Assembly: GCF_008704535.1 (NCBI RefSeq)
Contig: NZ_CP023701.1
Location: 4,218,501-4,282,500 of the forward strand
Length of the DNA stretch: 64,000 nt
Reading direction: 5' to 3'
DNA from: Streptomyces subrutilus
Lineage (GTDB): Bacteria; Actinomycetota; Actinomycetes; Streptomycetales; Streptomycetaceae
Shown: in pieces, positions 8,859 through 16,238 of the stretch
How the letters are laid out: every line of letters begins with the position of its first letter
Numbering within the stretch: position 1 is the first letter of the stretch
Translations under genes and position numbers: made by a program
Notes under the pieces: generated by a model
What the model saw: only the letters and a program-made list of their open reading frames with translations
What the model was told of the DNA's origin: nothing
Databases searched by the model: none

Positions 8859-8983
8859 CGCTCATCCAGAGGGGCAGAGGGACACGGCCCGTTGAAGCCC
8901 CGGCAACCCTCCAGTCGGTTCTCGCGATGCGTTTCACGCACATTCCGCGAGGTCCCCGACTAGGGAAGGTGCCAATTCCGTCT
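8859..8983 (+). promoter_or_regulatory. SAM-I (S-box) riboswitch upstream of thrC
   Basis: The leader contains the S-box core in order: CTCATCCAGAGGGGCAGAGG, then the GGCCC..TTGAAGCCCCGGCAACC block, and finally GGAAGGTGCCAATTCC, which pairs back with the start. These are the conserved aptamer parts of the SAM-I family. Nothing in the 50 bases after the aptamer looks like a long U-tailed terminator, so control in this GC-rich host is probably through ribosome-site access. Binding of S-adenosylmethionine would lower thrC-cysO expression, which makes sense because threonine and methionine compete for homoserine-derived precursors. Confidence 0.88.
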
Positions 8984-9032
8984 CATGGCGAAGTGCGCCA
9001 TGGGGAAGATGAGGAGAAAGGGCCTCGCCATC

Positions 9033-10307
9033 ATGGCTGCACAGACTGATCCCACCTCTGTCGATCTCGGACCTGCCACCGGCCTTTCCTGTCGCGAGTG
9101 CGGTACCCGCTTCGAGCTCGGACCCGTCTTCGCGTGCGTCGAGTGCTTCGGACCGCTGGAAGTGGCCTACGACCTCCCCACCGGCGACCCCGAGGCGCTG
9201 CGCGCCGCGATCGAGGCCGGCCCGAACAACATCTGGCGCTACGCGCCGCTGCTGCCCGTCCCCGCCGACGTGGCCTCCAAGCCGAGCCTGAACCCCGGCT
9301 TCACCAAGCTGGTCGACGCGGCCAACCTGGCCAAGGAGCTCGGCGTCACCGGCAAGCTCTACGTCAAGGACGACTCCGGCAACCCGACGCACTCCTTCAA
9401 GGACCGCGTCGTGGCCATCGCCGTCGAGGCGGCCCGCGCCTTCGGCTTCACCACCCTGTCCTGCTCCTCCACCGGCAACCTGGCCGGGGCCGTCGGCGCC
9501 GCGGCCGCCCGGGCCGGCTTCCGCTCCTGCGTGTTCATCCCGCACGACCTGGAGCAGGGCAAGGTCGTCATGGCCGGGATCTACGGCGGCGACCTCGTCG
9601 GCATCGAGGGCAACTACGACGACGTCAACCGCTTCTGCTCCGAGCTCATCGGCGACCCGCTGGGCGAGGGCTGGGGCTTCGTCAACGTCAACCTGCGCCC
9701 GTACTACGGCGAGGGCTCCAAGACCCTGGCGTACGAGATCTGCGAGCAGCTCGGCTGGCAGCTGCCCGACCAGATCGTGATCCCGATCGCGTCCGGCTCG
9801 CAGCTGACGAAGATCGACAAGGGTCTGCAGGAGCTGATCAGGCTCGGCCTGGTCGAGGACCGGCCGTACAAGATCTTCGGCGCGCAGGCCGAGGGCTGCT
9901 CCCCGGTGTCGACCGCCTTCAAGGCCGGGCACGAGGTGGTCCGCCCGCAGAAGCCGAACACCATCGCCAAGTCGCTGGCCATCGGCAACCCGGCGGACGG
10001 CCCGTACGTCCTGGACATCGCGCGGCGCACCGGCGGCTTCGTCGAGGACGTCGACGACGAGCAGGTCGTCGAGGCCATCAAGCTCCTGGCGCAGACCGAG
10101 GGCATCTTCGCCGAGACCGCGGGCGGCGTGACCGTCGGCGTGACGAAGAAGCTGATCGAGAACGGGCAGCTCGACCCGACGCTCACCACGGTCGTCCTGA
10201 ACACCGGCGACGGCCTCAAGACCCTGGAGGCGGTGGCCGCGGACAGCGGGCAGACCGCCACCATCCGCCCCAGCCTGGACGCCTTCCGCGCCGCCGGCCT
10301 GGCCTGA
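9033..10307 (+). CDS. thrC: Threonine synthase
   Basis: 424 residues from ATG 9033, which follows a GAGGAGAAAGG purine run; the ATG at 8985 overlaps the riboswitch edge and is less likely. The enzyme converts O-phosphohomoserine to threonine with pyridoxal phosphate. It has an N-terminal zinc-ribbon-like part (C20-x2-C23, C35-x2-C38) typical of this threonine synthase class, the PLP lysine in HSFKDR (K123), SCSSTGNLAGAV, and the phosphate-binding IASGSQLTK. A SAM-I riboswitch precedes it and a CysO-like sulfur carrier follows 36 bases later, so the operon joins threonine supply with sulfur-amino-acid status. Confidence 0.96.
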   Translation: MAAQTDPTSVDLGPATGLSCRECGTRFELGPVFACVECFGPLEVAYDLPTGDPEALRAAIEAGPNNIWRYAPLLPVPADVASKPSLNPGFTKLVDAANLAKELGVTGKLYVKDDSGNPTHSFKDRVVAIAVEAARAFGFTTLSCSSTGNLAGAVGAAAARAGFRSCVFIPHDLEQGKVVMAGIYGGDLVGIEGNYDDVNRFCSELIGDPLGEGWGFVNVNLRPYYGEGSKTLAYEICEQLGWQLPDQIVIPIASGSQLTKIDKGLQELIRLGLVEDRPYKIFGAQAEGCSPVSTAFKAGHEVVRPQKPNTIAKSLAIGNPADGPYVLDIARRTGGFVEDVDDEQVVEAIKLLAQTEGIFAETAGGVTVGVTKKLIENGQLDPTLTTVVLNTGDGLKTLEAVAADSGQTATIRPSLDAFRAAGLA

Positions 10308-10343
10308 CCCTCCCCGACCGACACCCGGAAAGGCGGTAGCGCC

Positions 10344-10619
10344 GTGAGCGTCAACGTCCGCATCCCCACCATCCTGCGCACCTACACCGGCGGCCGGGCG
10401 GAGGTCCCCGCCGAGGGCGCGACCCTGGCCGAGGTCATCGCGTCGCTGGAGGACAGCCACCCCGGCATCGCCGCGCGCGTCCTGGACGACGAGGGCAGGC
10501 TGCGCCGGTTCGTGAACGTCTACGTCAACGACGACGACGTGCGCTTCGAGGGCGGGCTGCAGGCGGCGACGCCCGACGGCGCCGGCGTCTCGATCATCCC
10601 GGCCGTCGCGGGCGGCTGA
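10344..10619 (+). CDS. CysO/MoaD/ThiS-type ubiquitin-like sulfur carrier protein
   Basis: 91 residues from GTG 10344, behind GGAAAGGCGG. It has a beta-grasp fold pattern ending in the Gly-Gly tail (PAVAGG) that is converted to a thiocarboxylate. The start VRIPTILRTYTGG and the middle RFVNVYVNDDDVRF closely match M. tuberculosis CysO, as I recall it, rather than MoaD of molybdopterin synthesis. CysO carries sulfide for cysteine made by CysM and is released by Mec. No cysM or mec gene is next to it. Position directly after thrC and behind a SAM riboswitch suggests a role in sulfur-amino-acid synthesis, possibly at the homoserine branch; that part is inference. Confidence 0.88.
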   Translation: MSVNVRIPTILRTYTGGRAEVPAEGATLAEVIASLEDSHPGIAARVLDDEGRLRRFVNVYVNDDDVRFEGGLQAATPDGAGVSIIPAVAGG

Positions 10620-10648
10620 TCGCCGCACGGTCGCAGCGCACGCACGCG

Positions 10649-10682
10649 ATTGCCCTCTCCGCCCAAAAGCGGAGGGGGCAAT
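10649..10682 (+). terminator. Rho-independent-type hairpin after the thrC operon
   Basis: ATTGCCCTCTCCGC and GCGGAGGGGGCAAT form a 14-base stem (one mismatched or wobble position) around a CCAAAA loop, 30 bases after the carrier gene stop. It is followed by TCTGCTTG rather than a long U-run, which is normal for Streptomyces. It ends the riboswitch-thrC-cysO transcript. Confidence 0.8.
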
Positions 10683-10899
10683 TCTGCTTGATTGGGCGCG
10701 GTAAGGTTGGGGAAGTCCCCTCCGCTGGACTTGCCCGCCGCATATGAACGGGTCGCGCGAGGGTCGACATCGGGTCAATGTGCGGGTGCGGTATGGGGCT
10801 TTGGCGAGATATGCCGGGCCCGGGTTGCCCGAGAAGATGCCAAATTTTCACTCTTTTTCAATGTATCCGGGTGTCCAGAATTCTCGTCGGATTGACCTG

Positions 10900-11016
10900 T
10901 TGCAGACAGCACCGGCGCGGATACATTCAGCCTCGGTCGACGCGTTCCGACGCAAGTTCTGACCCGGGATCGCGAAGGGCGTTCCTGCGCAAGGGCCAGT
11001 AATAGGGGAGTTAGGC
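10900..11016 (+). promoter_or_regulatory. Promoter and leader region of the cold-shock gene
   Basis: This stretch follows the AT-rich part (10830-10900) of an otherwise GC-rich window. A sigma-70-like pair TTGCAG (10900-10905) and TACATT (10922-10927), 16 bases apart, fits a housekeeping promoter and would give a leader of about 80 bases, ending in GGGGAG six bases before the ATG. Short ORFs reading through the gap 10690-11000 have no recognisable features and are treated as noise. A structured cold-shock leader is possible but not shown. Confidence 0.5.
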
Positions 11017-11223
11017 ATGGCTCAGGGCACCGTCAAGTGGTTCAACGCGGAGAAGGGCTACGGCTTCATCGCGGTCGACGGTGGCGCGGATGTGTTCGTC
11101 CACTACAGCGCCATCCAGATGGACGGTTACCGCACCCTTGAAGAGGGTCAGCGGGTCGAATTCGAGATCTCGCAGGGCCAGAAGGGTCCGCAGGCGGACA
11201 TGGTCAAGCTCGCCCTCGGCTAG
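11017..11223 (+). CDS. Cold-shock protein, CspA family
   Basis: 68 residues, a single cold-shock domain. RNP1-like KGYGFIAV and RNP2-like VFVHYSAI are both present after the standard opening GTVKWFNAEKG. It binds single-stranded RNA and DNA and melts secondary structure. It has its own promoter and leader, with GGGGAG as ribosome site. Just downstream is groEL2, which has a separate HrcA-type promoter, so a shared stress-gene neighbourhood exists but not a shared operon. Confidence 0.96.
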   Translation: MAQGTVKWFNAEKGYGFIAVDGGADVFVHYSAIQMDGYRTLEEGQRVEFEISQGQKGPQADMVKLALG

Positions 11224-11375
11224 TCCTGGCGCGATCGATCTCCGACGCGACAGCGGCGTCACCGGCACCACCGCACGAGGGGCCCACATCCTGGACACGG
11301 GATGCGGGCCCCTCGTGCGTCGTGGCCGATCGGGCCGTGCGGCGCCCGGGCGTTCGGCGGGTGTTGCCCGAAGCC

Positions 11376-11402
11376 GCTTGCACTCGGAGGGGTCGAGTGC
11401 TA
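11376..11402 (+). promoter_or_regulatory. CIRCE-like element overlapping the groEL2 promoter
   Basis: CTTGCACTC-N9-GAGTGCTAA: the right arm is perfect and the left arm differs at two bases from TTAGCACTC. TTGCAC (11377-11382) also serves as a -35 box, with a -10-like TAATCA at 11400 after a 17-base spacer. HrcA binding here would block RNA polymerase. Confidence 0.8.
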
Positions 11403-11412
11403 ATCATTGGCG

Positions 11413-11439
11413 TTAGCACTCTCCCGGTGAGAGTGCTAC
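11413..11439 (+). promoter_or_regulatory. CIRCE element (HrcA operator) upstream of groEL2
   Basis: TTAGCACTC-N9-GAGTGCTAC: the left arm is the exact CIRCE sequence and the right arm has one change in the last base. It lies ten bases after the first CIRCE-like element, giving a tandem pair at the promoter. HrcA represses chaperonin genes through such sites under normal temperature. Confidence 0.9.
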
Positions 11440-11568
11440 CAAAACGAGGACCGGGTCGGTGAGGCCCGCAGGGTCCGGCGGGAAGGAACCGCCGGGCACG
11501 CAGGCCGTCCGTCGCGGGCGCGGGCGCGGTCCGGAGCAATCCACCCCTGTCCGGGAGGACCACTTCAG

Positions 11569-13191
11569 ATGGCCAAGATCATTGCGTTCGACGAGGAGGC
11601 CCGGCGCGGTCTCGAGCGTGGGATGAACCAGCTCGCCGACGCCGTCAAGGTCACCCTTGGCCCCAAGGGTCGCAACGTCGTCCTTGAGAAGAAGTGGGGC
11701 GCGCCCACGATCACCAACGACGGCGTCTCCATCGCCAAGGAGATCGAGCTCGAGGACCCGTACGAGAAGATCGGCGCCGAGCTGGTCAAGGAAGTCGCCA
11801 AGAAGACGGACGACGTCGCCGGCGACGGTACGACCACCGCCACCGTGCTCGCCCAGGCGCTGGTGCGCGAGGGCCTGCGCAACGTGGCCGCCGGTGCGAA
11901 CCCGATGGCCCTCAAGCGCGGCATCGAGAAGGCCGTCGAGGCCGTCTCCGGCGCCCTGCTGGAGCAGGCGAAGGATGTCGAGACCAAGGAGCAGATCGCT
12001 TCGACGGCCTCCATCTCCGCCGCCGACACCCAGATCGGCGAGCTCATCGCCGAGGCGATGGACAAGGTCGGCAAGGAAGGCGTCATCACGGTCGAGGAGT
12101 CGCAGACCTTCGGCCTGGAGCTTGAGCTCACCGAGGGCATGCGCTTCGACAAGGGCTACATCTCGGCGTACTTCGCCACCGACATGGAGCGTATGGAGTC
12201 GGCTCTCGACGACCCGTACATCCTGATCGTCAACTCCAAGATCGGCTCGGTCAAGGACCTGCTGCCGCTCCTGGAGAAGGTCATGCAGTCCGGCAAGCCG
12301 CTGCTGATCATCGCCGAGGACGTCGAGGGCGAGGCCCTGTCGACCCTGGTCGTCAACAAGATCCGCGGCACCTTCAAGTCCGTCGCCGTCAAGGCCCCTG
12401 GCTTCGGCGACCGCCGCAAGGCCATGCTCGGCGACATCGCCATCCTCACCGGTGGCACGGTCATCTCCGAGGAGGTCGGCCTCAAGCTGGAGAACGCCGG
12501 TCTCGACCTGCTCGGCCGCGCCCGCAAGGTCGTCATCACCAAGGACGAGACGACCATCGTCGACGGTGCCGGTGACAGCGACCAGGTCCAGGGCCGCGTC
12601 AACCAGATCCGCGCCGAGATCGAGAACTCCGACTCGGACTACGACCGCGAGAAGCTCCAGGAGCGCCTGGCGAAGCTCGCGGGCGGCGTGGCGGTCATCA
12701 AGGCCGGCGCGGCGACCGAGGTCGAGCTCAAGGAGCGCAAGCACCGCATCGAGGACGCCGTGCGCAACGCGAAGGCGGCCGTCGAGGAGGGCATCGTCGC
12801 CGGTGGCGGCGTGGCCCTGCTGCAGGCCTCCGCGGTCTTCGAGAAGCTGGAGCTCACCGGTGACGAGGCGACCGGCGCCAACGCCGTCCGCCTGGCCCTG
12901 GAGGCCCCGCTCAAGCAGATCGCCGTCAACGGTGGCCTGGAGGGCGGCGTCGTCGTCGAGAAGGTGCGCAACCTTCCGATCGGCCACGGCCTGAACGCCG
13001 CGACCGGCGAGTACGTCGACATGATCGCCGAGGGCATCATCGACCCGGCGAAGGTCACCCGTTCCGCGCTGCAGAACGCGGCGTCGATCGCGGCCCTCTT
13101 CCTCACCACCGAGGCCGTCATCGCCGACAAGCCCGAGAAGGCCGGTGCCCCCGCGGGCGGCGGCATGCCGGGCGGTGACATGGACTTCTGA
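11569..13191 (+). CDS. groEL2: 60-kDa chaperonin GroEL2
   Basis: 540 residues, full length. It starts AKIIAFDEEARRGLERGMNQLADAVKVT and has the ATP-site motifs GPKGRNVV and DGTTTATVLA; the tail is a short GGGMPGGDMDF. There is no groES next to it, so it is the orphan chaperonin that Streptomyces carry besides groES-groEL1. Its tail is glycine/methionine-type rather than histidine-rich. The tandem CIRCE elements show HrcA control. The codon use is more biased than in its neighbours, as expected for a highly expressed gene. A strong hairpin follows it at 13221-13256. Confidence 0.97.
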   Translation: MAKIIAFDEEARRGLERGMNQLADAVKVTLGPKGRNVVLEKKWGAPTITNDGVSIAKEIELEDPYEKIGAELVKEVAKKTDDVAGDGTTTATVLAQALVREGLRNVAAGANPMALKRGIEKAVEAVSGALLEQAKDVETKEQIASTASISAADTQIGELIAEAMDKVGKEGVITVEESQTFGLELELTEGMRFDKGYISAYFATDMERMESALDDPYILIVNSKIGSVKDLLPLLEKVMQSGKPLLIIAEDVEGEALSTLVVNKIRGTFKSVAVKAPGFGDRRKAMLGDIAILTGGTVISEEVGLKLENAGLDLLGRARKVVITKDETTIVDGAGDSDQVQGRVNQIRAEIENSDSDYDREKLQERLAKLAGGVAVIKAGAATEVELKERKHRIEDAVRNAKAAVEEGIVAGGGVALLQASAVFEKLELTGDEATGANAVRLALEAPLKQIAVNGGLEGGVVVEKVRNLPIGHGLNAATGEYVDMIAEGIIDPAKVTRSALQNAASIAALFLTTEAVIADKPEKAGAPAGGGMPGGDMDF

Positions 13192-13220
13192 TCGGCCCCG
13201 GCTGATCGGCTGTTCTCGAA

Positions 13221-13256
13221 CGAGGGCGGCACCCCCCGCGGGGGGTGCCGCCCTCG
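13221..13256 (+). terminator. Terminator hairpin of groEL2
   Basis: A perfect 17-base inverted repeat (CGAGGGCGGCACCCCCC and its complement) with an almost closed loop, 30 bases after the groEL2 stop. It separates groEL2 from trpF. Confidence 0.88.
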
Positions 13257-13325
13257 GGCGTTCTCCGGCGGGGCCCAGGGAGCCCGGGCTGTCGGACGGG
13301 GCGCGGGGTTTGGTTGACTCGGGGC

Positions 13326-13949
13326 ATGAGCGAAACCAGCGCACCCTTCGTCAAGATCTGCGGGCTGAAGACCCCCCGGGACGTCGCCGCGGCCGTGCTG
13401 GCCGGGGCCGATGCCGTCGGCTTCGTGTTCGCGCCGGGGAGCCCGCGCACGGTCGACGCGGCCGCGGCGCGGGCCCTCGCGCGGGAGGTGCCGCCGCAGG
13501 TGCTGACCGTCGGCGTGTTCCGCGGGCAGCCGGTCGAGGAGGTCCGCCGGTTCGCCGAGGAGAGCGGGGTGCGGGGCGTCCAGCTGCACGGCGAGGAGGG
13601 CCCCGGGGACTTCGCGGCGCTGCGGGCCGGGGGGTGGACGCTGCTGCGGGCCACGTCCCGCCACGCGCGGCGGTGCGGTGAGTACGGCGAGGACCTGCTG
13701 CTGATCGACGCCCCCGACCCGGGCTCCGGCAAGCCCTGGAACTGGGGCTCGGCCGAGTTCACCGCGCCACGGGGGCGGTGGCTGCTGGCGGGCGGGCTGA
13801 CCCCGGGCACCGTGCGGGAGGCCCTGCTGGCCACGCGGGCCTGGGGCGTGGACGTCTCCTCCGGGGTGGAGTCGGAGCGCGGGGTCAAGTCGCCCGAGCT
13901 GATCCGCGCGTTCGTCGAGGCCGCTCGCGCGGGTGATGCCGTCCAGTAG
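13326..13949 (+). CDS. trpF: Phosphoribosylanthranilate isomerase TrpF (standalone)
   Basis: 207 residues from ATG 13326. This is a (beta/alpha)8 barrel with the TrpF signatures FVKICGLKTPRD (catalytic Cys in KICG), DAVGFVFAPGSPRTVD, VGVF, GVQLHGEE, LLAGGLTPGTV and VDVSSGVES. It catalyses the isomerisation of phosphoribosylanthranilate in tryptophan synthesis. The gene is not in a trp operon. Many Streptomyces have no trpF, because the PriA isomerase does both the histidine and tryptophan steps; a separate TrpF is therefore notable. Readings starting at 13245 lie in the groEL2 terminator and are rejected. Confidence 0.93.
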   Translation: MSETSAPFVKICGLKTPRDVAAAVLAGADAVGFVFAPGSPRTVDAAAARALAREVPPQVLTVGVFRGQPVEEVRRFAEESGVRGVQLHGEEGPGDFAALRAGGWTLLRATSRHARRCGEYGEDLLLIDAPDPGSGKPWNWGSAEFTAPRGRWLLAGGLTPGTVREALLATRAWGVDVSSGVESERGVKSPELIRAFVEAARAGDAVQ

Positions 13950-13990
13950 TCGTACGATTACGCTGTGCGAGGGGCGGGCATGCCACTGGC

Positions 13991-14734
13991 ATGGACTCGG
14001 AACCGTTCGGATGGCTGCGGCGCCTCACCAGCCGCCTCGCTCCAGGCGGCGTCGGGGGTGGCGGCCTGACCGGGCTCGCCCCGCGCCGTGCCCCCGTCTT
14101 CACCGCCGACTTCGCCTCGGACTCCCAGTGGGTGGCCGGCCGCTCCTGGGCCTATCCCGGCGGCGGCCCGGTCAACCCGCGGGACAACAAGCTCGACCAC
14201 CTCACCGCCGACCCCGACTACAGCCGCGGCGGCACCTTCCGCGCGACCCTGCGCCCGGACGGGAACTGGGACGCCGGACTGCTGACCACCGAGGGCAGTG
14301 ACGAGGGGTTCATGGTCCGCACCGGGGACGTGCTGGAGACCCGGGTGCGGCTGCCCGTGGAGATGGGCGCGTGGCCGGCGATCTGGACCTGGCGGGACGG
14401 CGGCCAGGAGATCGACGTCTTCGAGTACCACCCCGACAACCCGGACCTGCTGGAGCTGTCCAACCATGTCCGGGAGGCGCACACCTACCACCGGAACCCG
14501 TCGGTCCGGCCCGGCGCGTGGGTCGATCTGAGGGTCGAGTTCGGCAGGAGCTCGGTCGTCTGGTGGGTCAACGGCGCCCGCGTCTTCGCCGACCGCCGGG
14601 GCGTGGGCCGGGGCTGGCGCGCGTACCTCATCGTCAACCTCTCGGTCTGCGCGGGCCGCTACCACCCCGCGCCGGGCCCGGAGCTGCGGGAGATGTCGTA
14701 CGAGGTCGCGCAGCTGCGGGTGTTCCGGCCCTGA
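13991..14734 (+). CDS. Glycoside hydrolase family 16-like protein
   Basis: 247 residues with a beta-jellyroll pattern. The GH16 active-site signature E-x-D-x-x-E is present as EIDVFE near residue 138, after AWPAIWTWRDGGQ, and later strands contain WVDLRVEFGRSSVVWWVNG. These support a beta-glucanase or related fold. There is no signal peptide or membrane anchor, which is odd for GH16 enzymes, and the first 35 residues are glycine- and proline-rich with no conserved feature. The ATG at 13991 is used; the ATG at 13980 has a good ribosome site but reads only 28 codons in another frame. Substrate unknown. Confidence 0.7.
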   Translation: MDSEPFGWLRRLTSRLAPGGVGGGGLTGLAPRRAPVFTADFASDSQWVAGRSWAYPGGGPVNPRDNKLDHLTADPDYSRGGTFRATLRPDGNWDAGLLTTEGSDEGFMVRTGDVLETRVRLPVEMGAWPAIWTWRDGGQEIDVFEYHPDNPDLLELSNHVREAHTYHRNPSVRPGAWVDLRVEFGRSSVVWWVNGARVFADRRGVGRGWRAYLIVNLSVCAGRYHPAPGPELREMSYEVAQLRVFRP

Positions 14735-14854
14735 CGGGGCCGTGGACCCGGGTGCGACACAATGAGGATGAAACGTCATCATATGTGACAAATAGCACCG
14801 GTCTCCCTAGTCTCTGCTCCGGCGTCGAGTGAGGTCGAGCGAGAGGGACATCGG

Positions 14855-16174
14855 ATGAGACGACGGGTATCGGCGATCATCGCGGCGGGGACGGCCGCGG
14901 TGCTCGCCCTGGGCTTGGGGGGCTCCGTGGCCTCGGCCGCGGACCACGACGGGTCCGACGGCGGTACGGGGCAGCGCGCGGAGTGTGCGCCCGGCGTGCC
15001 GGTCGGGCCGCACGGGGAGCGCTTCTACAACCCGCCGTCGCCGCTGCCCGACGGGGAGCACGGGGACCTGGTCTGGGCCCGCCGGGTCGACGCGCCGGAC
15101 GGGGCCCGGGCCTGCCGCATCCTCTACCTGTCGACGCTCGGCGACGGCAGCCCCGTCGCGGTGTCGGGGATCGTGGCGTGGCCCGACCGGCACGCGCCGC
15201 GCCAGGGCCGCAACGTGGTGGCCTGGGCGCACGGGACGGTCGGCGGGCCGCGCATGTGCGCGCCGTCCGCGGCGGCGAAGCCGGCGGTCGACCTGGTGGA
15301 CTACTTCACGTACGACAGCCCGTACGGCATCGACGTCGGGGTGCCCTCGCTGACGGACTTCCTCGCGGCGGGCGACGTGGTGGTCGCCACCGACTACCAG
15401 GGGCTGGGCACGCCGGGCGTGCACCAGTACGTGGTCGGGGCGACGGAGTCGAACAACGTGCTGGACTCGGTCCGGGCGGCGCGCCGCATCGAGGCGGCCC
15501 GCGCCAACGACAAGGCGGCCGTGCTGGGCTGGTCGCAGGGCGGCGGTGCGGCGCTCTTCGTCGCACAGAACGCGGCCGCCTACACCCCCGAGACGCACCT
15601 GGTGGGCGTGGCGGGCCTGGCGCCCGCGGCCGACCTGGGGCCGCAGTTCGAGGGCCTGGTCCGGCCCGGCCCGACCGACGCCACCTCCCCGGCGCACCAG
15701 GCGGCGCTGCGGACCAACGTCTACCGGGGCTTCCTGGCGGCCTACCCGGAGCTGAAGGCCACGGACGTGCTGAAGCCGGCGGGGCTGGACGCGCTGGCGG
15801 GCGACGGGGTGGCGTGCATCGAGCACTTCTCCGACGTCATCCAGAACAACGTGGCGAACAACGGGCAGCTCGACACGCTGTTCAAGGGGCCGCTGGAGGT
15901 GCCGCGGGCCTGGCACCGGCGGTTCCACGAGAACACCCCGGGCTACGTGACGACGGTGGCGCCGGTGCTGGTGATGCAGGGGACGGCGGACACCGTCATC
16001 AACCCGAACTCGACCGCCGACTACATCCGGCGGGCCTGCCAGTTCGACCAGCCGGTGCGGTACACGACGTACCAGGGCGCGACGCACCAGACGATCCCGT
16101 TCGTCGCCGCGAAGGAGTACCTGGCCTGGATCGAGGCCCGCTTCGCGGGCCGCCCGGCGACGTCGAACTGCTGA
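14855..16174 (+). CDS. Secreted lipase-like alpha/beta hydrolase
   Basis: 439 residues. An Arg-rich N-terminus, a hydrophobic core and an AxA site (SVASAAD, about residue 30) form a Sec or Tat-like signal peptide. The nucleophile elbow GWSQGG lies near residue 229. Other family marks are VVAWAHGTVGG, VVATDYQGLGTPG and PVLVMQGTADTVINP (acid) followed by the His region YQGATHQTIPF. The set matches the secretory lipase family (LIP, PF03583-like). It would hydrolyse ester substrates outside the cell. It is monocistronic and ends at a hairpin facing the murP gene. Confidence 0.88.
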   Translation: MRRRVSAIIAAGTAAVLALGLGGSVASAADHDGSDGGTGQRAECAPGVPVGPHGERFYNPPSPLPDGEHGDLVWARRVDAPDGARACRILYLSTLGDGSPVAVSGIVAWPDRHAPRQGRNVVAWAHGTVGGPRMCAPSAAAKPAVDLVDYFTYDSPYGIDVGVPSLTDFLAAGDVVVATDYQGLGTPGVHQYVVGATESNNVLDSVRAARRIEAARANDKAAVLGWSQGGGAALFVAQNAAAYTPETHLVGVAGLAPAADLGPQFEGLVRPGPTDATSPAHQAALRTNVYRGFLAAYPELKATDVLKPAGLDALAGDGVACIEHFSDVIQNNVANNGQLDTLFKGPLEVPRAWHRRFHENTPGYVTTVAPVLVMQGTADTVINPNSTADYIRRACQFDQPVRYTTYQGATHQTIPFVAAKEYLAWIEARFAGRPATSNC

Positions 16175-16188
16175 CGGGGGCGGAACGG

Positions 16189-16230
16189 CCCCGGCCGCCG
16201 GGTTCCCTCGGGGGTGCTCGGCGGCCGGGG
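16189..16230. terminator. Bidirectional terminator between lipase and murP genes
   Basis: CCCCGGCCGCCG and CGGCGGCCGGGG form a perfect 12-base stem with an 18-base loop between two convergent genes (stops at 16174 and 16239). Confidence 0.75.
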
Positions 16231-16238
16231 GGGGGCGG

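Noticed and set aside
10692..11002. Three overlapping short frames in the cold-shock leader region
   Set aside because: No ribosome site, no conserved pattern, and they pass through the promoter and leader of the csp gene.
13980..14069. Short frame starting at ATG 13980 with a good GAGGGGCGGG ribosome site
   Set aside because: It ends after 28 codons and shows no recognisable pattern. The GH16-like frame from 13991 covers the same DNA with a clear domain.
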